Positions 33,750-44,250 of a DNA stretch of 64,000 nucleotides are shown here, in pieces. A program made the position numbers and the translations under genes. Every line of letters begins with the position of its first letter. Position 1 is the first letter of the stretch. The notes under the pieces were generated by a model that was given only the letters and a program-made list of their open reading frames with translations, did no database searches and was not told the origin of the DNA. Source of the stretch: Rohdeia mirabilis (GTDB lineage Bacteria; Planctomycetota; UBA1135; GCA-002686595); the NCBI GenBank assembly GCA_007750655.1, contig CP036290.1, positions 2,356,001-2,420,000 of the forward strand, given 5' to 3'.

Positions 33750-34445
33750 TCAGGCGTCGGCCGACGGGTCGCGGTCGGTCGACTCGGTCGTGGTGTCGTC
33801 GGCTGTATCGGTCGCACCGGAGCCGGCCTCGTGCTCGAGGGTCACGTCGCTCGGCTCGACGCCGGGTGCGCCGGCCGCGACGACGCCGCCCGGCACCACC
33901 GTGACCTGGGCGTGGCGCAGGACGCGTTCGCGCCAGGCGAAGCCGCGCTTGTTGACGTCGACGATCGTTCCCGGCTCGGCGTCCGAGTCTTCGGTGGTCG
34001 CCACGGCCTCGTGCTGGGACGGATCGAAGAGCGAGCCCGCCGCCACGTCGATGCCTTCGACGCCGAACGAACCGAGGGCGTCCAGCAGGAGCTTCTTGAC
34101 CATCTCGACGCCGAACGCGAGGTTCCGCGCGTCGTCGCTCGTCGTCGGCGACGCGAGCGCCATCTCGAGGTAGTCGTCGACCTGGAGCAGATCGCGCAGG
34201 AGCGGCTCGAGCACGGCGCGCACGCGGTCGTCCACCTGCTTGGGCAGACGGTTCTGCAGGTTCTGGTAGTCCGCGCGCGCGCGCTCCCACTGTTCGCGGA
34301 ACTGCTCGCGCTCGCGAATGGCCTGGGTGAGTTCGTCCTCGACGTCCTCGGTCGCATTCGCTCCCTCGGCAGTGGTCTCGTCGTCGTCGAGCGCGTCGAC
34401 GTCGGCTTCGTTCCCGCGGTGCTTCTTCTTGGATCGGCCCATCAT
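33750..34445 (-). CDS. grpE: Nucleotide exchange factor GrpE
   Basis: The protein has 231 residues. An acidic N-terminus precedes the long coiled coil (E-Q-W-E-R-A-R-A-D-Y-Q-N-L-Q-N-R-L). The conserved region follows: L-L-Q-V-D-D-Y-L-E-M-A-L, G-V-E-M-V-K-K-L-L-L-D-A-L and F-D-P-S-Q-H-E-A-V. The C-terminal beta-wing ends V-L-R-H-A-Q-V-T-V. It releases ADP from DnaK. It follows dnaJ by 39 bases; dnaK itself is not in the window. Confidence 0.93.
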   Translation of the reverse strand: MMGRSKKKHRGNEADVDALDDDETTAEGANATEDVEDELTQAIREREQFREQWERARADYQNLQNRLPKQVDDRVRAVLEPLLRDLLQVDDYLEMALASPTTSDDARNLAFGVEMVKKLLLDALGSFGVEGIDVAAGSLFDPSQHEAVATTEDSDAEPGTIVDVNKRGFAWRERVLRHAQVTVVPGGVVAAGAPGVEPSDVTLEHEAGSGATDTADDTTTESTDRDPSADA

Positions 34446-34484
34446 GGTCGTAGGTCCTCACGGAGCGCGGAGCGCCCAGGTTCG

Positions 34485-35627
34485 TCAGCTGGCGAAGTAG
34501 TCGGTGATCTTCTCGAACAGGGACTTGGATTCGCCCTTCTCCCCTTCGATGTCGTCGAACTCGCGCAGGAGTTCCTTCTGGCGGTCGGTGAGCTTGGTCG
34601 GCACCTCGACGAACACGCGCACCAACTGGTCGCCGCGCGTCGAACGCTCGAGCTGTGTCATGCCCTGGCCCCGCAACCTGAACACGCGCCCGGGCTGGGT
34701 GCCGGCGGGCACGTTCATCTCCACGGAGCCGCGCAACGTCGGGATCTCGACCTTGTCGCCCAGGGCCAGCTGTCGGAAGGACAGCGGGACCTCGGTCAGG
34801 ACGTCGGGCCCCGAGCGCTGGAAGATGGCGTGTTCGGTCTCGGAGATGACGCAGTACAGGTCGCCGCGGGGCGCGCCCGGTGCGCCGCTGTCGCCTTCGC
34901 CTGCGAGGCGGATGCGCATGCCCTCCTCGACGCCGGCCGGGACGTTCACGGTCAACTCGGTCGGGCGCGTCACGCCACCGTTGCCGCCGCACTCGTCGCA
35001 CGGATCCTCGATCGTCGTCCCCGCGCCGCGGCAGGTGGGGCAGGGCGAGGCCATCGCGAAGAAGCCCTGCTGACGTTGGACGCGACCCGCGCCCTTGCAG
35101 GTCGCGCAGGCCACAGGCTTGGAGCCGTCCTTGCCGCCCGTCCCCGAACAGGTCTCGCAGGTCTCGCGGCGCTTGATCGTGATCGTGCGCTCGACGCCCG
35201 AGTCGATCTCCTCGAGGGTCAGTTCGAGCACGATCTTGAGGTCGCGTCCGGGGGCCGGGCCGCGGCGTTGACGCCTTCCGCCGCCGAAGATGTCGCCGAA
35301 GAAGCCGCCTCCTCCACCGCCGCCGAAGATGTCGCCGAACGCCTCGAAGATGTCCTCGAGGTTCGAGAACTGGCGCCCGCCGCCACCGCCGCCGCCCATA
35401 CCGACGCCGGCGTGACCGAACTGGTCGTAGCGGGCCCGCTTCTGCTCGTCGCCGAGCACGTCGTAGGCCTCGGCCGCTTCCTTGAACTTGGCCTCGGCAC
35501 TGGCGTCGTCGGGGTTGCGGTCCGGGTGGTACTGGAGCGCGAGCTTGCGATAGGCCTTCTTGAGGTCCTCCGCACTGGCGCCGCGTTCGACGCCGAGCAC
35601 TTCGTAGTAGTCGCGCTTCTCGCTCAT
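34485..35627 (-). CDS. dnaJ: Chaperone protein DnaJ
   Basis: The protein has 380 residues. It has the J-domain with H-P-D in Y-H-P-D-R-N-P, a Gly/Phe-rich region, four zinc-binding C-x-x-C-x-G-x-G repeats ([24 protein letters not shown] and CDECGGNG) and the C-terminal substrate-binding domain. This is a full type I DnaJ that delivers substrates to DnaK and stimulates its ATPase. GGAAGGA upstream of the ATG is a rare clear Shine-Dalgarno sequence in this window. A hairpin separates it from the groEL gene upstream. Confidence 0.96.
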   Translation of the reverse strand: MSEKRDYYEVLGVERGASAEDLKKAYRKLALQYHPDRNPDDASAEAKFKEAAEAYDVLGDEQKRARYDQFGHAGVGMGGGGGGGRQFSNLEDIFEAFGDIFGGGGGGGFFGDIFGGGRRQRRGPAPGRDLKIVLELTLEEIDSGVERTITIKRRETCETCSGTGGKDGSKPVACATCKGAGRVQRQQGFFAMASPCPTCRGAGTTIEDPCDECGGNGGVTRPTELTVNVPAGVEEGMRIRLAGEGDSGAPGAPRGDLYCVISETEHAIFQRSGPDVLTEVPLSFRQLALGDKVEIPTLRGSVEMNVPAGTQPGRVFRLRGQGMTQLERSTRGDQLVRVFVEVPTKLTDRQKELLREFDDIEGEKGESKSLFEKITDYFAS

Positions 35628-35723
35628 TCGCTCGGTCCTTCCGATCGCGGCTCGGCCGCAGTCACATGGGTTGGGGGGTGGTGGGGCGGTCGCTCCCGGA
35701 GCGGCGTTGCTCGCTCGCCTCCG

Positions 35724-35751
35724 ACATGGGCGTTCGACCGGGGCGGGCAAG
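35724..35751 (-). promoter_or_regulatory. Weak heat-shock-like promoter candidate for dnaJ-grpE
   Basis: On the minus strand CTTG (35751-35748) and CCCATGT (35730-35724) resemble the sigma-32 pattern CTTGAAA/CCCCATnT with normal spacing, but the three A residues of the -35 are CCC here. Confidence 0.25.
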
Positions 35752-35756
35752 CATAG

Positions 35757-35795
35757 GGGCGCGAGGCGTGGCGATCGTCGCCTCACCTCGCGCCC
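35757..35795 (-). terminator. Two-tier hairpin between groEL and dnaJ
   Basis: Outer 10-base arms at 35757-35766 and 35786-35795 pair perfectly, and an inner 5-bp stem (35770-35774 with 35778-35782) nests inside. It lies just after the groEL stop in the transcribed direction and may limit read-through into dnaJ. Confidence 0.45.
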
Positions 35796-35849
35796 ACGGT
35801 GCCACTGTGAGATTCAGTGCCGCTGCGAGATCGAGTGCCCCGGCGAGAC

Positions 35850-37451
35850 TCAGGAGATGCTGCCGGAGACCGCCGAGTCGTCCTTGACGTCCGTCACCAT
35901 CGTGTTGGTGGTGAGGAGGAGGCCAGCGATGGACGCGGCGTTCTGCAGGGCGGACCGCACGACCTTGGCCGGGTCGATGATGCCGGTCTTGACCATGTCG
36001 ACGTACTTGCGGTTCAGCGTGTCGAAGCCCATGTTCTTGCCCTTCTCACGGACCATCTCGACCACGACGCTGCCGTCCTCGCCGGCGTTCGAAGCGATCT
36101 GGCGCAGCGGACCCTGGAGGGCGTTCGCGATGATCTCGGCGCCGAAGCGCTCGTCACCCTTGAACTTCGCCGCGCGGACCGCGTCGCTGGCGCGCAGGAG
36201 CGCCACGCCGCCACCGGGGACGATGCCTTCCTGGATCGCGGCGCGCGTCGCGTTGAGCGCGTCCTCGATCAGGTCCTTGGTGGCCTTCATCTCCGCTTCG
36301 GTGTCGCCACCGGCGCGGACGACGGCGACGCCGCCGGACAGTTTGGCGAGACGCTCCTCGAGCTTCTCGCGGTCGTAGTCCGAGTTGGTCTTCTCGATCT
36401 GCGCGCGGATCTGGTTGCAGCGATCGTTGATCGCCTTCTTCGTTCCGCCGCCCTCGACCATGGTCGTCGAGTCCTTCGCGACGCGCACGTGCTTGGCGGT
36501 ACCGAGGTGCGACATCTCGACCTTGTCGAGGCTGATGTCGATCTCCTCGGTGATCGCCGTGCCGCCCGTGAGGGCCGCGATGTCGCCCAGGTAGGCCTTG
36601 CGGCGCTCGCCGAAGCCCGGGGCCTTGACCGCGCAGATGTTGAGGATGCCGCGCAGGCGGTTGATGACCAGCGTGGCCAGCGCCTCGCCCTCGATGTCCT
36701 CCGCGATGATCAACAGCGGGCGGCCCGTCTGTGCGGCCTGCTCGAGGATCGGGACCAGGTCGCGGGCGTTCGTGATCTTCTTCTCGTAGATGAGGATCAG
36801 CGGGTCGTCGAGTTCGGCCACCAGCTTGGCGGCGTTGGTGGCGAAGTACGGCGACAGGTAGCCCTTGTCGAACTCCATGCCTTCGACGACCTCGAGCTGG
36901 GTCGCGACGCCGGTGTTCTCCTCGACGGTGATGACGCCCTCGTCACCGACCTTCTCGAAGGCCTCGGCGAGGAGGTTGCCGATCGTCGGGTCGTTGTTGG
37001 CCGAGATCGTGGCGATCGAGGCCTTCTCGGCCTTCGACTTGATCTTGCGGGACTGGGCCGCGATCGACTCGACGGCGACGAGCACCGCCTTGTCGATGCC
37101 CGAGCGCAGGGCCATCGGGTTGACGCCCGAGGCGAGGAACTTCAGGCCTTCCTCGAAGATCGAGCTGGCGAGGACCGTGGCCGTCGTGGTGCCGTCACCG
37201 GCGACGTCGTTGGTCTTCTTGGCGACCTCGAGCACGAGCTTGGCGCCCATGTTCTCGAAGGGGTCGTCGAGGTCGATCTCCTTGGCGACCGAGACACCGT
37301 CCTTGGTGACCTTGGGGGCGCCGATGGACTTGGAGAGGATGACGTTGCGGCCGGCCGGGCCCATCGTCACGCGAACGGTCTTCGCGAGCTTCTCGATACC
37401 GATGCGCATCTTCTCGCGCGCGGTGTCGTCGAACAGGATCTGCTTGGACAT
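35850..37451 (-). CDS. groEL: Chaperonin GroEL, copy 1
   Basis: The protein has 533 residues. ATP-binding motifs are intact: T-M-G-P-A-G-R-N-V near residue 30 and [10 protein letters not shown] near residue 85, plus [11 protein letters not shown] near residue 400. The C-terminus ends S-A-V-S-G-S-I-S and has no Gly-Gly-Met tail, unlike the second copy. It is a full-length 60-kDa chaperonin subunit. It lies 68 bases downstream of the second groEL on the same strand. A CA-rich simple repeat directly precedes its start, with no Shine-Dalgarno sequence. Confidence 0.95.
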   Translation of the reverse strand: MSKQILFDDTAREKMRIGIEKLAKTVRVTMGPAGRNVILSKSIGAPKVTKDGVSVAKEIDLDDPFENMGAKLVLEVAKKTNDVAGDGTTTATVLASSIFEEGLKFLASGVNPMALRSGIDKAVLVAVESIAAQSRKIKSKAEKASIATISANNDPTIGNLLAEAFEKVGDEGVITVEENTGVATQLEVVEGMEFDKGYLSPYFATNAAKLVAELDDPLILIYEKKITNARDLVPILEQAAQTGRPLLIIAEDIEGEALATLVINRLRGILNICAVKAPGFGERRKAYLGDIAALTGGTAITEEIDISLDKVEMSHLGTAKHVRVAKDSTTMVEGGGTKKAINDRCNQIRAQIEKTNSDYDREKLEERLAKLSGGVAVVRAGGDTEAEMKATKDLIEDALNATRAAIQEGIVPGGGVALLRASDAVRAAKFKGDERFGAEIIANALQGPLRQIASNAGEDGSVVVEMVREKGKNMGFDTLNRKYVDMVKTGIIDPAKVVRSALQNAASIAGLLLTTNTMVTDVKDDSAVSGSIS

Positions 37452-37454
37452 GGG

Positions 37455-37490
37455 ATGTGTGGTGTACGTGTGTGTGTGCGTGTGTCGGGA
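37455..37490. repeat. GT/CA dinucleotide-rich tract
   Basis: An imperfect run of GT on the plus strand (CA on the transcribed strand) fills the leader of groEL copy 1. It is the only such microsatellite I see in the window. Confidence 0.8.
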
Positions 37491-37519
37491 GTGGAGCGCA
37501 GGAGGGAGCGGTGGAGGGC

Positions 37520-39184
<1,665 letters not shown>

Positions 39185-39309
39185 GGGAGGATCGTGTTCG
39201 TCCGTTGGGGTGGGTCGGGGGCGGGCCTGCGCGATGGGGCGGGCCCTTTGGAAGAAGGCGGCGCCAACGGAGCGATCTGCTCGCTGCGGCGCGCGGTTCG
39301 CGCCCTCCT

Positions 39310-39325
39310 AGCAAGACTGGTGCCA
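39310..39325 (-). promoter_or_regulatory. Sigma-54-like -24/-12 element upstream of groEL copy 2
   Basis: On the minus strand the sequence is TGGCAC-N4-C type: T-G-G-C-A-C-C-A-G-T-C-T-T-G-C-T. GG and GC are spaced by ten bases exactly as in the consensus TGGCAC-N5-TTGC. The predicted start would be near 39300, giving a leader of about 115 bases. Confidence 0.4.
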
Positions 39326-39478
39326 GCGCCCGATCCCGGCCGCGATCCCGGCGGCGCGCTGGCTGGGGCGAAGCGGGGCTTCGGACGGGCTGCGCCGGGT
39401 TCTGCCCAAATGGCAGCCCCCGTGGGAGTGCGTGGGCGCGGCTGTCAGCTTGGCAGGAGAGCGCCGCGGGCGGAGCGG

Positions 39479-39484
39479 TAGCAT
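39479..39484 (+). promoter_or_regulatory. Candidate -10 hexamer of NPCBM gene, leaderless
   Basis: TAGCAT ends seven bases before the ATG at 39492. It overlaps a more upstream in-frame ATG (39483) and therefore argues for the downstream start. Confidence 0.45.
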
Positions 39485-39491
39485 GCGCGCC

Positions 39492-40793
39492 ATGGCCCTC
39501 GTCCCGATCCGTGCGACGCGCTCCGAGCGCGCGTTCCGTCCGTCCGCCCCGGCGCTCCTGCTCGCGCTGTCCGCCGCCGTCCTGGTCGCGCCGGTCACTG
39601 GTGCTCGCTCCGGGGCGCCGACGCCCGAGGACGAGCGCGTGCTGGTCGAATGGCCCGACGGGCGGGTCGAGCGGACCGCGTCGCTCGCGATCGAGCCGGC
39701 TGCGGCCGGAGCCTTCGCGCCGCTGCGCATCGTGACGCTCGCGCCCCGTGCCGAGCCGCGCCCCGTCGAGTCGGCGGTGGCCGGCGACGACCGCGTGCAG
39801 GTGACCCTTTGGAACGGCGATCGCGTCGCAGGTCGCTCGGCCCCTGGCCTCGGGGACGCCGAGCACGTGGGGCTCCTCGTCGGCGGGTCCGGCGACCTCG
39901 CGCTGCGGCTGCCGATCGACGTCCTCGCGCGGCTCGACTTCCCGGGCCGCGCGGCCGCCGCGGGTACCGAGGAGTTGACGGCGCCCACGGAGGGCGACCG
40001 CCTCTACCGCCTGGCCGGGACCGGGGTCGACGTCCTCGACGGAACGCTCGACGGATTCGACGAGCGCGGCCCGGTCTTCGAGAGTCGACTCGGGCTGCGC
40101 TCCTACGGTTGGAACGAGGTGGTGGCGCTCTTCGTCGAGCCGATCGACCCGCCCGACTCCACGCGTGGCCTCGAGCGCGCCGTCGCGCTCGATCTGGTGG
40201 GCGGCGGTCGTCTGCACGGACTGCTCGACGCGTTCGACGGCACGGGCTACCGCCTGCGGCTGCCCTGGGACGAGGTGGTGGTGGCGCCGCTCGAGTCGGT
40301 GCTCGTCTGCTCGACCGACGACGGGCGGCTGGCCTACCTGTCGGACCGCGAGCCGGACGCCGTGACGGGCGGTTCGGCCTTCGGCGACGATCTCGGCCTC
40401 GTGTTCGAGCCCCTGCGCGATCGCGCGGTGCACGGCGAGGCGCTGCGCGCGGGCGGTCGCGTCTGGCCGCGCGGGATCGGCGTCCAGGCTCCGCTGTCGC
40501 TCGCGTTCGATCTCGAGCCCGGCGCCTTCGACGAACTGCGCGGACTCGTCGCCATCGACGCGTCGACGGCGGACCTCGGTGCGCGCGGTGCCGCCGTGTT
40601 CGCGGTGCTCGGCGACGGAAAGGAGCTGTGGCGCAGTGAGATCGTGCGCGGCGGCCGCCCGCCCGTCGAACTCCCCGTGCTCGACGTGTCCGAGGTCGCA
40701 CGGCTCGAACTCGTCGTCGAGATGGGCCCCGACCTCAACCTGGGCGACCGGGCCGACTGGCTCGACGTGCGGCTGGTCGAACGTCCCGACTGA
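39492..40793 (+). CDS. Exported protein with C-terminal NPCBM-like domain
   Basis: The protein has 433 residues. A signal peptide is present (hydrophobic core ALLLALSAAVLVAPVTG). The last 120 or so residues match the NPCBM/NEW2 carbohydrate-binding-like fold: W-P-R-G-I-G-V-Q-A-P-L-S-L-A-F-D-L, then F-A-V-L-G-D-G-K-E-L-W and W-L-D-V-R-L-V. The middle consists of beta-rich repeats with W-N-G-D-R-V-A-G-R-like turns. Such planctomycete proteins are exported and probably bind glycans. The ATG nine bases upstream would add three residues. Confidence 0.7.
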   Translation: MALVPIRATRSERAFRPSAPALLLALSAAVLVAPVTGARSGAPTPEDERVLVEWPDGRVERTASLAIEPAAAGAFAPLRIVTLAPRAEPRPVESAVAGDDRVQVTLWNGDRVAGRSAPGLGDAEHVGLLVGGSGDLALRLPIDVLARLDFPGRAAAAGTEELTAPTEGDRLYRLAGTGVDVLDGTLDGFDERGPVFESRLGLRSYGWNEVVALFVEPIDPPDSTRGLERAVALDLVGGGRLHGLLDAFDGTGYRLRLPWDEVVVAPLESVLVCSTDDGRLAYLSDREPDAVTGGSAFGDDLGLVFEPLRDRAVHGEALRAGGRVWPRGIGVQAPLSLAFDLEPGAFDELRGLVAIDASTADLGARGAAVFAVLGDGKELWRSEIVRGGRPPVELPVLDVSEVARLELVVEMGPDLNLGDRADWLDVRLVERPD

Positions 40794-40886
40794 CGACGGG
40801 TCGGGACCTGCTCGGTGGGAGGCGCTGTGGCACTGCACCGCCAGCGACGGCACGCGCAGCGGCGGCGGACTTCCGGCCGGCCGGTC

Positions 40887-41861
40887 TCACTCCGGCGCCG
40901 GACTGCCGTTGCTCGTGTGCACCACCAGCTCGTGCGCGCCCACGGCCTGGTTGCCACCGCGGCGCTTCGCCTCGCGCAGCGCGCGCTCGGCGGCCAGGCG
41001 CAGGTCGCCGACGCTGGGCGGTTGGAGGCCGTCGAACACGGCCCAGCCGAAGCTGCCGGACAGGGTCAGGTCGGCGCCGAACTCGGGCCAGCGACCGGAC
41101 AGGCGCACGATGCCGTCCTTGAGGCGCTCGGAGACGCGCGTGGCCTCGGGCGCTCCGGCGTAGGGCAGGAGCACGGCGAACTCGTCGCCGCCCAGACGCC
41201 CGGCGAAGTCCTCGAGACGCAGGGTGCGGCGCACGGCGGCGCCGACCCGTTCGATCACCGCGTCGCCGACCGTGTGGTCGTAGCGCTTGTTGATCGAGCC
41301 GAAGTCGTCGAGGTCCACCATGATCAGCGCCAGGCTCGCGCCGACCTCGAGGGCGGCCGAGAATTGGCCCTGCAACAGGTCCTGGAAAGCCTGGGGGCGC
41401 AGCAGGTCGGTGCGGTCGTCGTGGGAGGCCCGGTGGCGCAACTCGCCGACCTCGCGCCGCAGCCGTGCGTCGCGCAGGAGGCGTTCGAGGCGCAGGCGGA
41501 ACTCGCCGGGGTGGGCGCGGCGGTCGATCAGGTCCCAGGGCACGCTGCCCTCGACCCGGTTCACCAGGACGCTGGCGTCGCCGTGCTCGCCCACCAGAAG
41601 GACCGGCAGCTGGTCGCCCCCGGAGCTGGCCAGGGCGCCGAGCTCGGCCAACCCGCCGGGGGTCAGGGGATCGATGACGAGGACCTCCGGCCGCTCCCGT
41701 CGCAGCCGCTCGAGCGACTCGCGCAGGCTGGCGGACACCTCGATCCGGGCGTCCGTCAGCGGGGGCCCGGGGCGCACCGATCCCCGTTCGGGGGCGGCGA
41801 GTTTGCGGGCGAGGGTGCCGTCGCGGTGGTCGCAGGCGAGGATGAGAGGTCGCGTATCCAT
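40887..41861 (-). CDS. Diguanylate cyclase with degenerate receiver-like N-terminus
   Basis: The protein has 324 residues. The C-terminal half is a GGDEF domain with an intact active site (GGDEF at 224-228) and an allosteric I-site R215-x-x-D218 placed five residues before it. D-D-F-G-S-I-N-K-R-Y-D-H precedes it as in active cyclases. The first 135 residues look like a response-regulator receiver, with Asp64 in V-L-V-I-D-P at the phosphorylation position. The paired acidic residues near the N-terminus are replaced by C-D-H. It makes cyclic di-GMP with product inhibition. It is convergent with the NPCBM gene and divergent from rpsB. Confidence 0.85.
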   Translation of the reverse strand: MDTRPLILACDHRDGTLARKLAAPERGSVRPGPPLTDARIEVSASLRESLERLRRERPEVLVIDPLTPGGLAELGALASSGGDQLPVLLVGEHGDASVLVNRVEGSVPWDLIDRRAHPGEFRLRLERLLRDARLRREVGELRHRASHDDRTDLLRPQAFQDLLQGQFSAALEVGASLALIMVDLDDFGSINKRYDHTVGDAVIERVGAAVRRTLRLEDFAGRLGGDEFAVLLPYAGAPEATRVSERLKDGIVRLSGRWPEFGADLTLSGSFGWAVFDGLQPPSVGDLRLAAERALREAKRRGGNQAVGAHELVVHTSNGSPAPE

Positions 41862-42263
41862 GGAAGCTCGCCTTCCAGTATCGCCCCGACCGCCCGGAAG
41901 GGGGAAGAGCAGAACCCTCTCGGTGCGACCGATTCGCGCCGAACAGTGGTCCCGGTCGATGCCTGTGGCTATCCTCTTCGGCCCTTTCGCGCCCGAGCCG
42001 GGTGCGTGCACAGCCTCGTGATCGCCCGCTCGGGCGCCCGCTCGAACAGCGGACGCCACCCGATCGAGCGTTCGCGGAGTCCGACTTCGAGGCCGAACGG
42101 CCGTCGTCCCGCAGCGCGAGACGTCGACCCGACCCTCGAGGATCCGGTCGGACTCCGGAAAGGCCACGCCGCAGCCGCCACGCGCAGCGCGAGGGAGCGG
42201 GCGAGAGCTTCGACACGTCGTCGACGCGCGCACCGCACCAGACCCCTAGATTCGGATCACGCC
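41862..42263. other. Gap between diguanylate cyclase gene and rpsB
   Basis: The 402-base divergent region must hold the promoters of both genes. A TAGATT (42247-42252) lies 11 bases before the rpsB start and is the best -10 candidate; a TATCCT at 41970-41975 is another. No defined leader RNA structure is recognised. Confidence 0.35.
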
Positions 42264-43148
42264 TTGAACACCTCCGTCGAAGAACTCATCCAGGCCGGCG
42301 TCCACTTCGGTTGCCACGCGTCGCGCTGGAACCCGAAGATGGCGCGCTTCATCCACTCGCGCCGCAACTCGATCCACATCATCGACCTGCGCGAGACCGT
42401 CCGCGGTCTCCTGCGCGCGCGCAACTTCCTGTACCACCTGGCCGCCGAGGGCGCGCAGGTGCTGTGGGTCGGCACGAAGCGTCAGGTGAAGGGCGTCGTG
42501 CGTGAGGCCGGCGAGCGCACAGGCATGCCGGTCGTCACCGAGCGTTGGATCGGTGGCACGCTGACGAACTTCAGCGTCATCCGCTCGCGCCTGCGTCGCC
42601 TCGAGGAACTCGAGAAGATGCACGAGGACGGCACCATCAACCAGTTCTCGAAGAAGCGGATCTCGAGCCTGCGCCGCGAGATGCGCAAGATCAACCGCAA
42701 CCTGGGCGGCATCCGCGAGATGAACAGCATCCCCGGTGCCGCGGTCATCGTCGACCCGAGCCGCGAGTACAACGCCGTGCGCGAGGCCCGCAAGCTCGGC
42801 CTGGCCGTGATCGGCATCGTCGACACGGACTGCGACCCGGACGGCTGCGACATCCTCATCCCCGGCAACGACGACAGCCTGAAGTCGGTCCGCGTCCTGG
42901 TCGAGAACCTGGTCACGTCGGTCGAGGAGGGCGCGGCGAACGCACGCGAGCGCATGGCTTCCATCGGAGCTGCCGAGCGCACGGACGACCTGCCCATCGG
43001 TGACGAGCCCCGCCCGACGCGCGGCAACAAGCCGCCGGCGCCGAAGGCGGCCGAAGCCGCTCCGGCCGCTGCTGCCGAGGCGCCCGCCACCGAAGCGCCG
43101 GCCGAGGCGCCCGCCGCTCCCGCCGAGGGCGAGAGCACCCAGGGCTGA
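42264..43148 (+). CDS. rpsB: 30S ribosomal protein S2
   Basis: The protein has 294 residues from a TTG start (LNTSVEELIQAGVHFGCHAS). All family motifs are present: G-V-H-F-G, H-I-I-D-L-R-E-T, V-G-T-K-R-Q, R-W-I-G-G-T-L-T-N, V-I-V-D-P-S and I-P-G-N-D-D-S. The last 50 residues form an Ala/Pro/Glu-rich tail that extends beyond the typical 240-residue S2. It is the first gene of the conserved rpsB-tsf-pyrH-frr cluster. No ATG exists near the conserved N-terminus, so TTG is the real start. Confidence 0.95.
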   Translation: MNTSVEELIQAGVHFGCHASRWNPKMARFIHSRRNSIHIIDLRETVRGLLRARNFLYHLAAEGAQVLWVGTKRQVKGVVREAGERTGMPVVTERWIGGTLTNFSVIRSRLRRLEELEKMHEDGTINQFSKKRISSLRREMRKINRNLGGIREMNSIPGAAVIVDPSREYNAVREARKLGLAVIGIVDTDCDPDGCDILIPGNDDSLKSVRVLVENLVTSVEEGAANARERMASIGAAERTDDLPIGDEPRPTRGNKPPAPKAAEAAPAAAAEAPATEAPAEAPAAPAEGESTQG

Positions 43149-43197
43149 TGGTCCGTTCGGTCGCGCCGGTGCGCACGCGCACCGGCCGACCGACCAT
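43148..43197 (+). terminator. Large stem-loop between rpsB and tsf
   Basis: An inner 9-bp GC stem (43165-43173 with 43178-43186) is extended by further pairing of CGGTCG with CGACCG and ATGGT with ACCAT. It begins at the rpsB stop and may attenuate read-through or protect the rpsB mRNA end. Confidence 0.45.
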
Positions 43198-43327
43198 TCG
43201 AATGCGCGCGGCTCGCCCGTCGAGTCGCGCCGGCGAACCGCTGCGGCGGGTCGCGACACTCACGTCCGGTCGATCGATCGGACGCTCACGACCGATCCAC
43301 TTCTGTTGAACGCAAGGGACTGAACCG

Positions 43328-44176
43328 ATGGCTGTTTCCGCGAGCATGGTCCGCGAGCTGCGCGACAAGACGGGCGCTGCGATGATGGACTGCAAGAAGG
43401 CGCTGGACGCCGCGGGTGGCGACATGGACGCCGCCCTCGACCACCTGCGCAAGCAAGGCCTCAAGACCGCCGCCAAGAAGGCGGGTCGCGAGACCTCCGA
43501 GGGCCGTGTGTCCGCCTCGATCTCGGACGACGGCACCGCTGGTGCGATGGTCGCCGTGCGCTGCGAGACGGACTTCGTCGCCAACACCGAGGACTTCCAG
43601 TCGATGATGGCGCGCTACGCCGCCGCCGCGCTGGCCGCCGATCTCCCCGCAGGTGAGTCGGCCGAGGCGTTCACCGCGCTGCCGATGGGGGGCTCGGACG
43701 TGTCCGAGGACCTCAAGCAGGTCGTCGGTCGCCTGGGTGAGAACATCCAGATCTCCCGCGTCGTGCGCCTGGCCGTCGACGGCGGCTTCGTCGGCGTCTA
43801 CATCCACCACAACTTCAAGGTGGGGGCCATGGCGGCCGTGACGACGACGAAGAGCAAGGACGAGGCCCAAGGACTCCTGGGGCGTCTGTGCCAGCACATC
43901 GCGTTCACCAAGCCGGCCTACCGCGTGCCCGCGGACGTCCCCGAGGACGTTCAGCAGCGCGAGCGCGAGGTCCACCTGGAGAGCGACGACGTGAAGAGCA
44001 AGCCGGAGAACATCCAGGGCAAGATCGTCGAGGGCAAGATGAAGGCCTTCTTCAAGGACGTCTGCCTCGAGGAACAGGCCTGGATCTTCGACAACGGCAT
44101 GTCCGTCGCGAAGGCGATCCAGAGCGAGCTCGGCCCGGACGCCGCACTCGCCGGCTACGCCGTCTTCGAGATCTGA
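43328..44176 (+). CDS. tsf: Translation elongation factor Ts
   Basis: The protein has 282 residues. The N-terminal UBA-like domain carries the hallmark V-R-E-L-R-D-K-T-G-A-A-M-M-D-C-K-K-A-L. V-A-V-R-C-E-T-D-F-V-A-N-T follows near residue 80 and is the core motif contacting EF-Tu. It exchanges GDP for GTP on EF-Tu. AAGGGA upstream of the ATG is a fair Shine-Dalgarno site. A strong hairpin follows the stop. Confidence 0.96.
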   Translation: MAVSASMVRELRDKTGAAMMDCKKALDAAGGDMDAALDHLRKQGLKTAAKKAGRETSEGRVSASISDDGTAGAMVAVRCETDFVANTEDFQSMMARYAAAALAADLPAGESAEAFTALPMGGSDVSEDLKQVVGRLGENIQISRVVRLAVDGGFVGVYIHHNFKVGAMAAVTTTKSKDEAQGLLGRLCQHIAFTKPAYRVPADVPEDVQQREREVHLESDDVKSKPENIQGKIVEGKMKAFFKDVCLEEQAWIFDNGMSVAKAIQSELGPDAALAGYAVFEI

Positions 44177-44209
44177 TCGGCGGGCGTCGGCTCCGGCCGA
44201 ACCGCCCTT

Positions 44210-44250
44210 CGCGAAGAGGCCCGACGTCCACGGCGTCGGGCCTCTTCGCG
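44210..44250 (+). terminator. 17-bp perfect hairpin between tsf and pyrH
   Basis: Arms 44210-44226 and 44234-44250 pair without mismatch around a 7-base loop. It is the strongest stem in the window and lies 34 bases after the tsf stop. No U-tract follows. Confidence 0.65.

Noticed and set aside
39185..39482. CIRCE (HrcA) operator ahead of groEL
   Set aside because: I looked for TTAGCACTC and its inverted partner and found neither here nor before dnaJ.
40815..42263. A 5' extension of rpsB by nearly 500 codons
   Set aside because: It is antisense to the diguanylate cyclase gene, and S2 homology begins exactly at the TTG at 42264.
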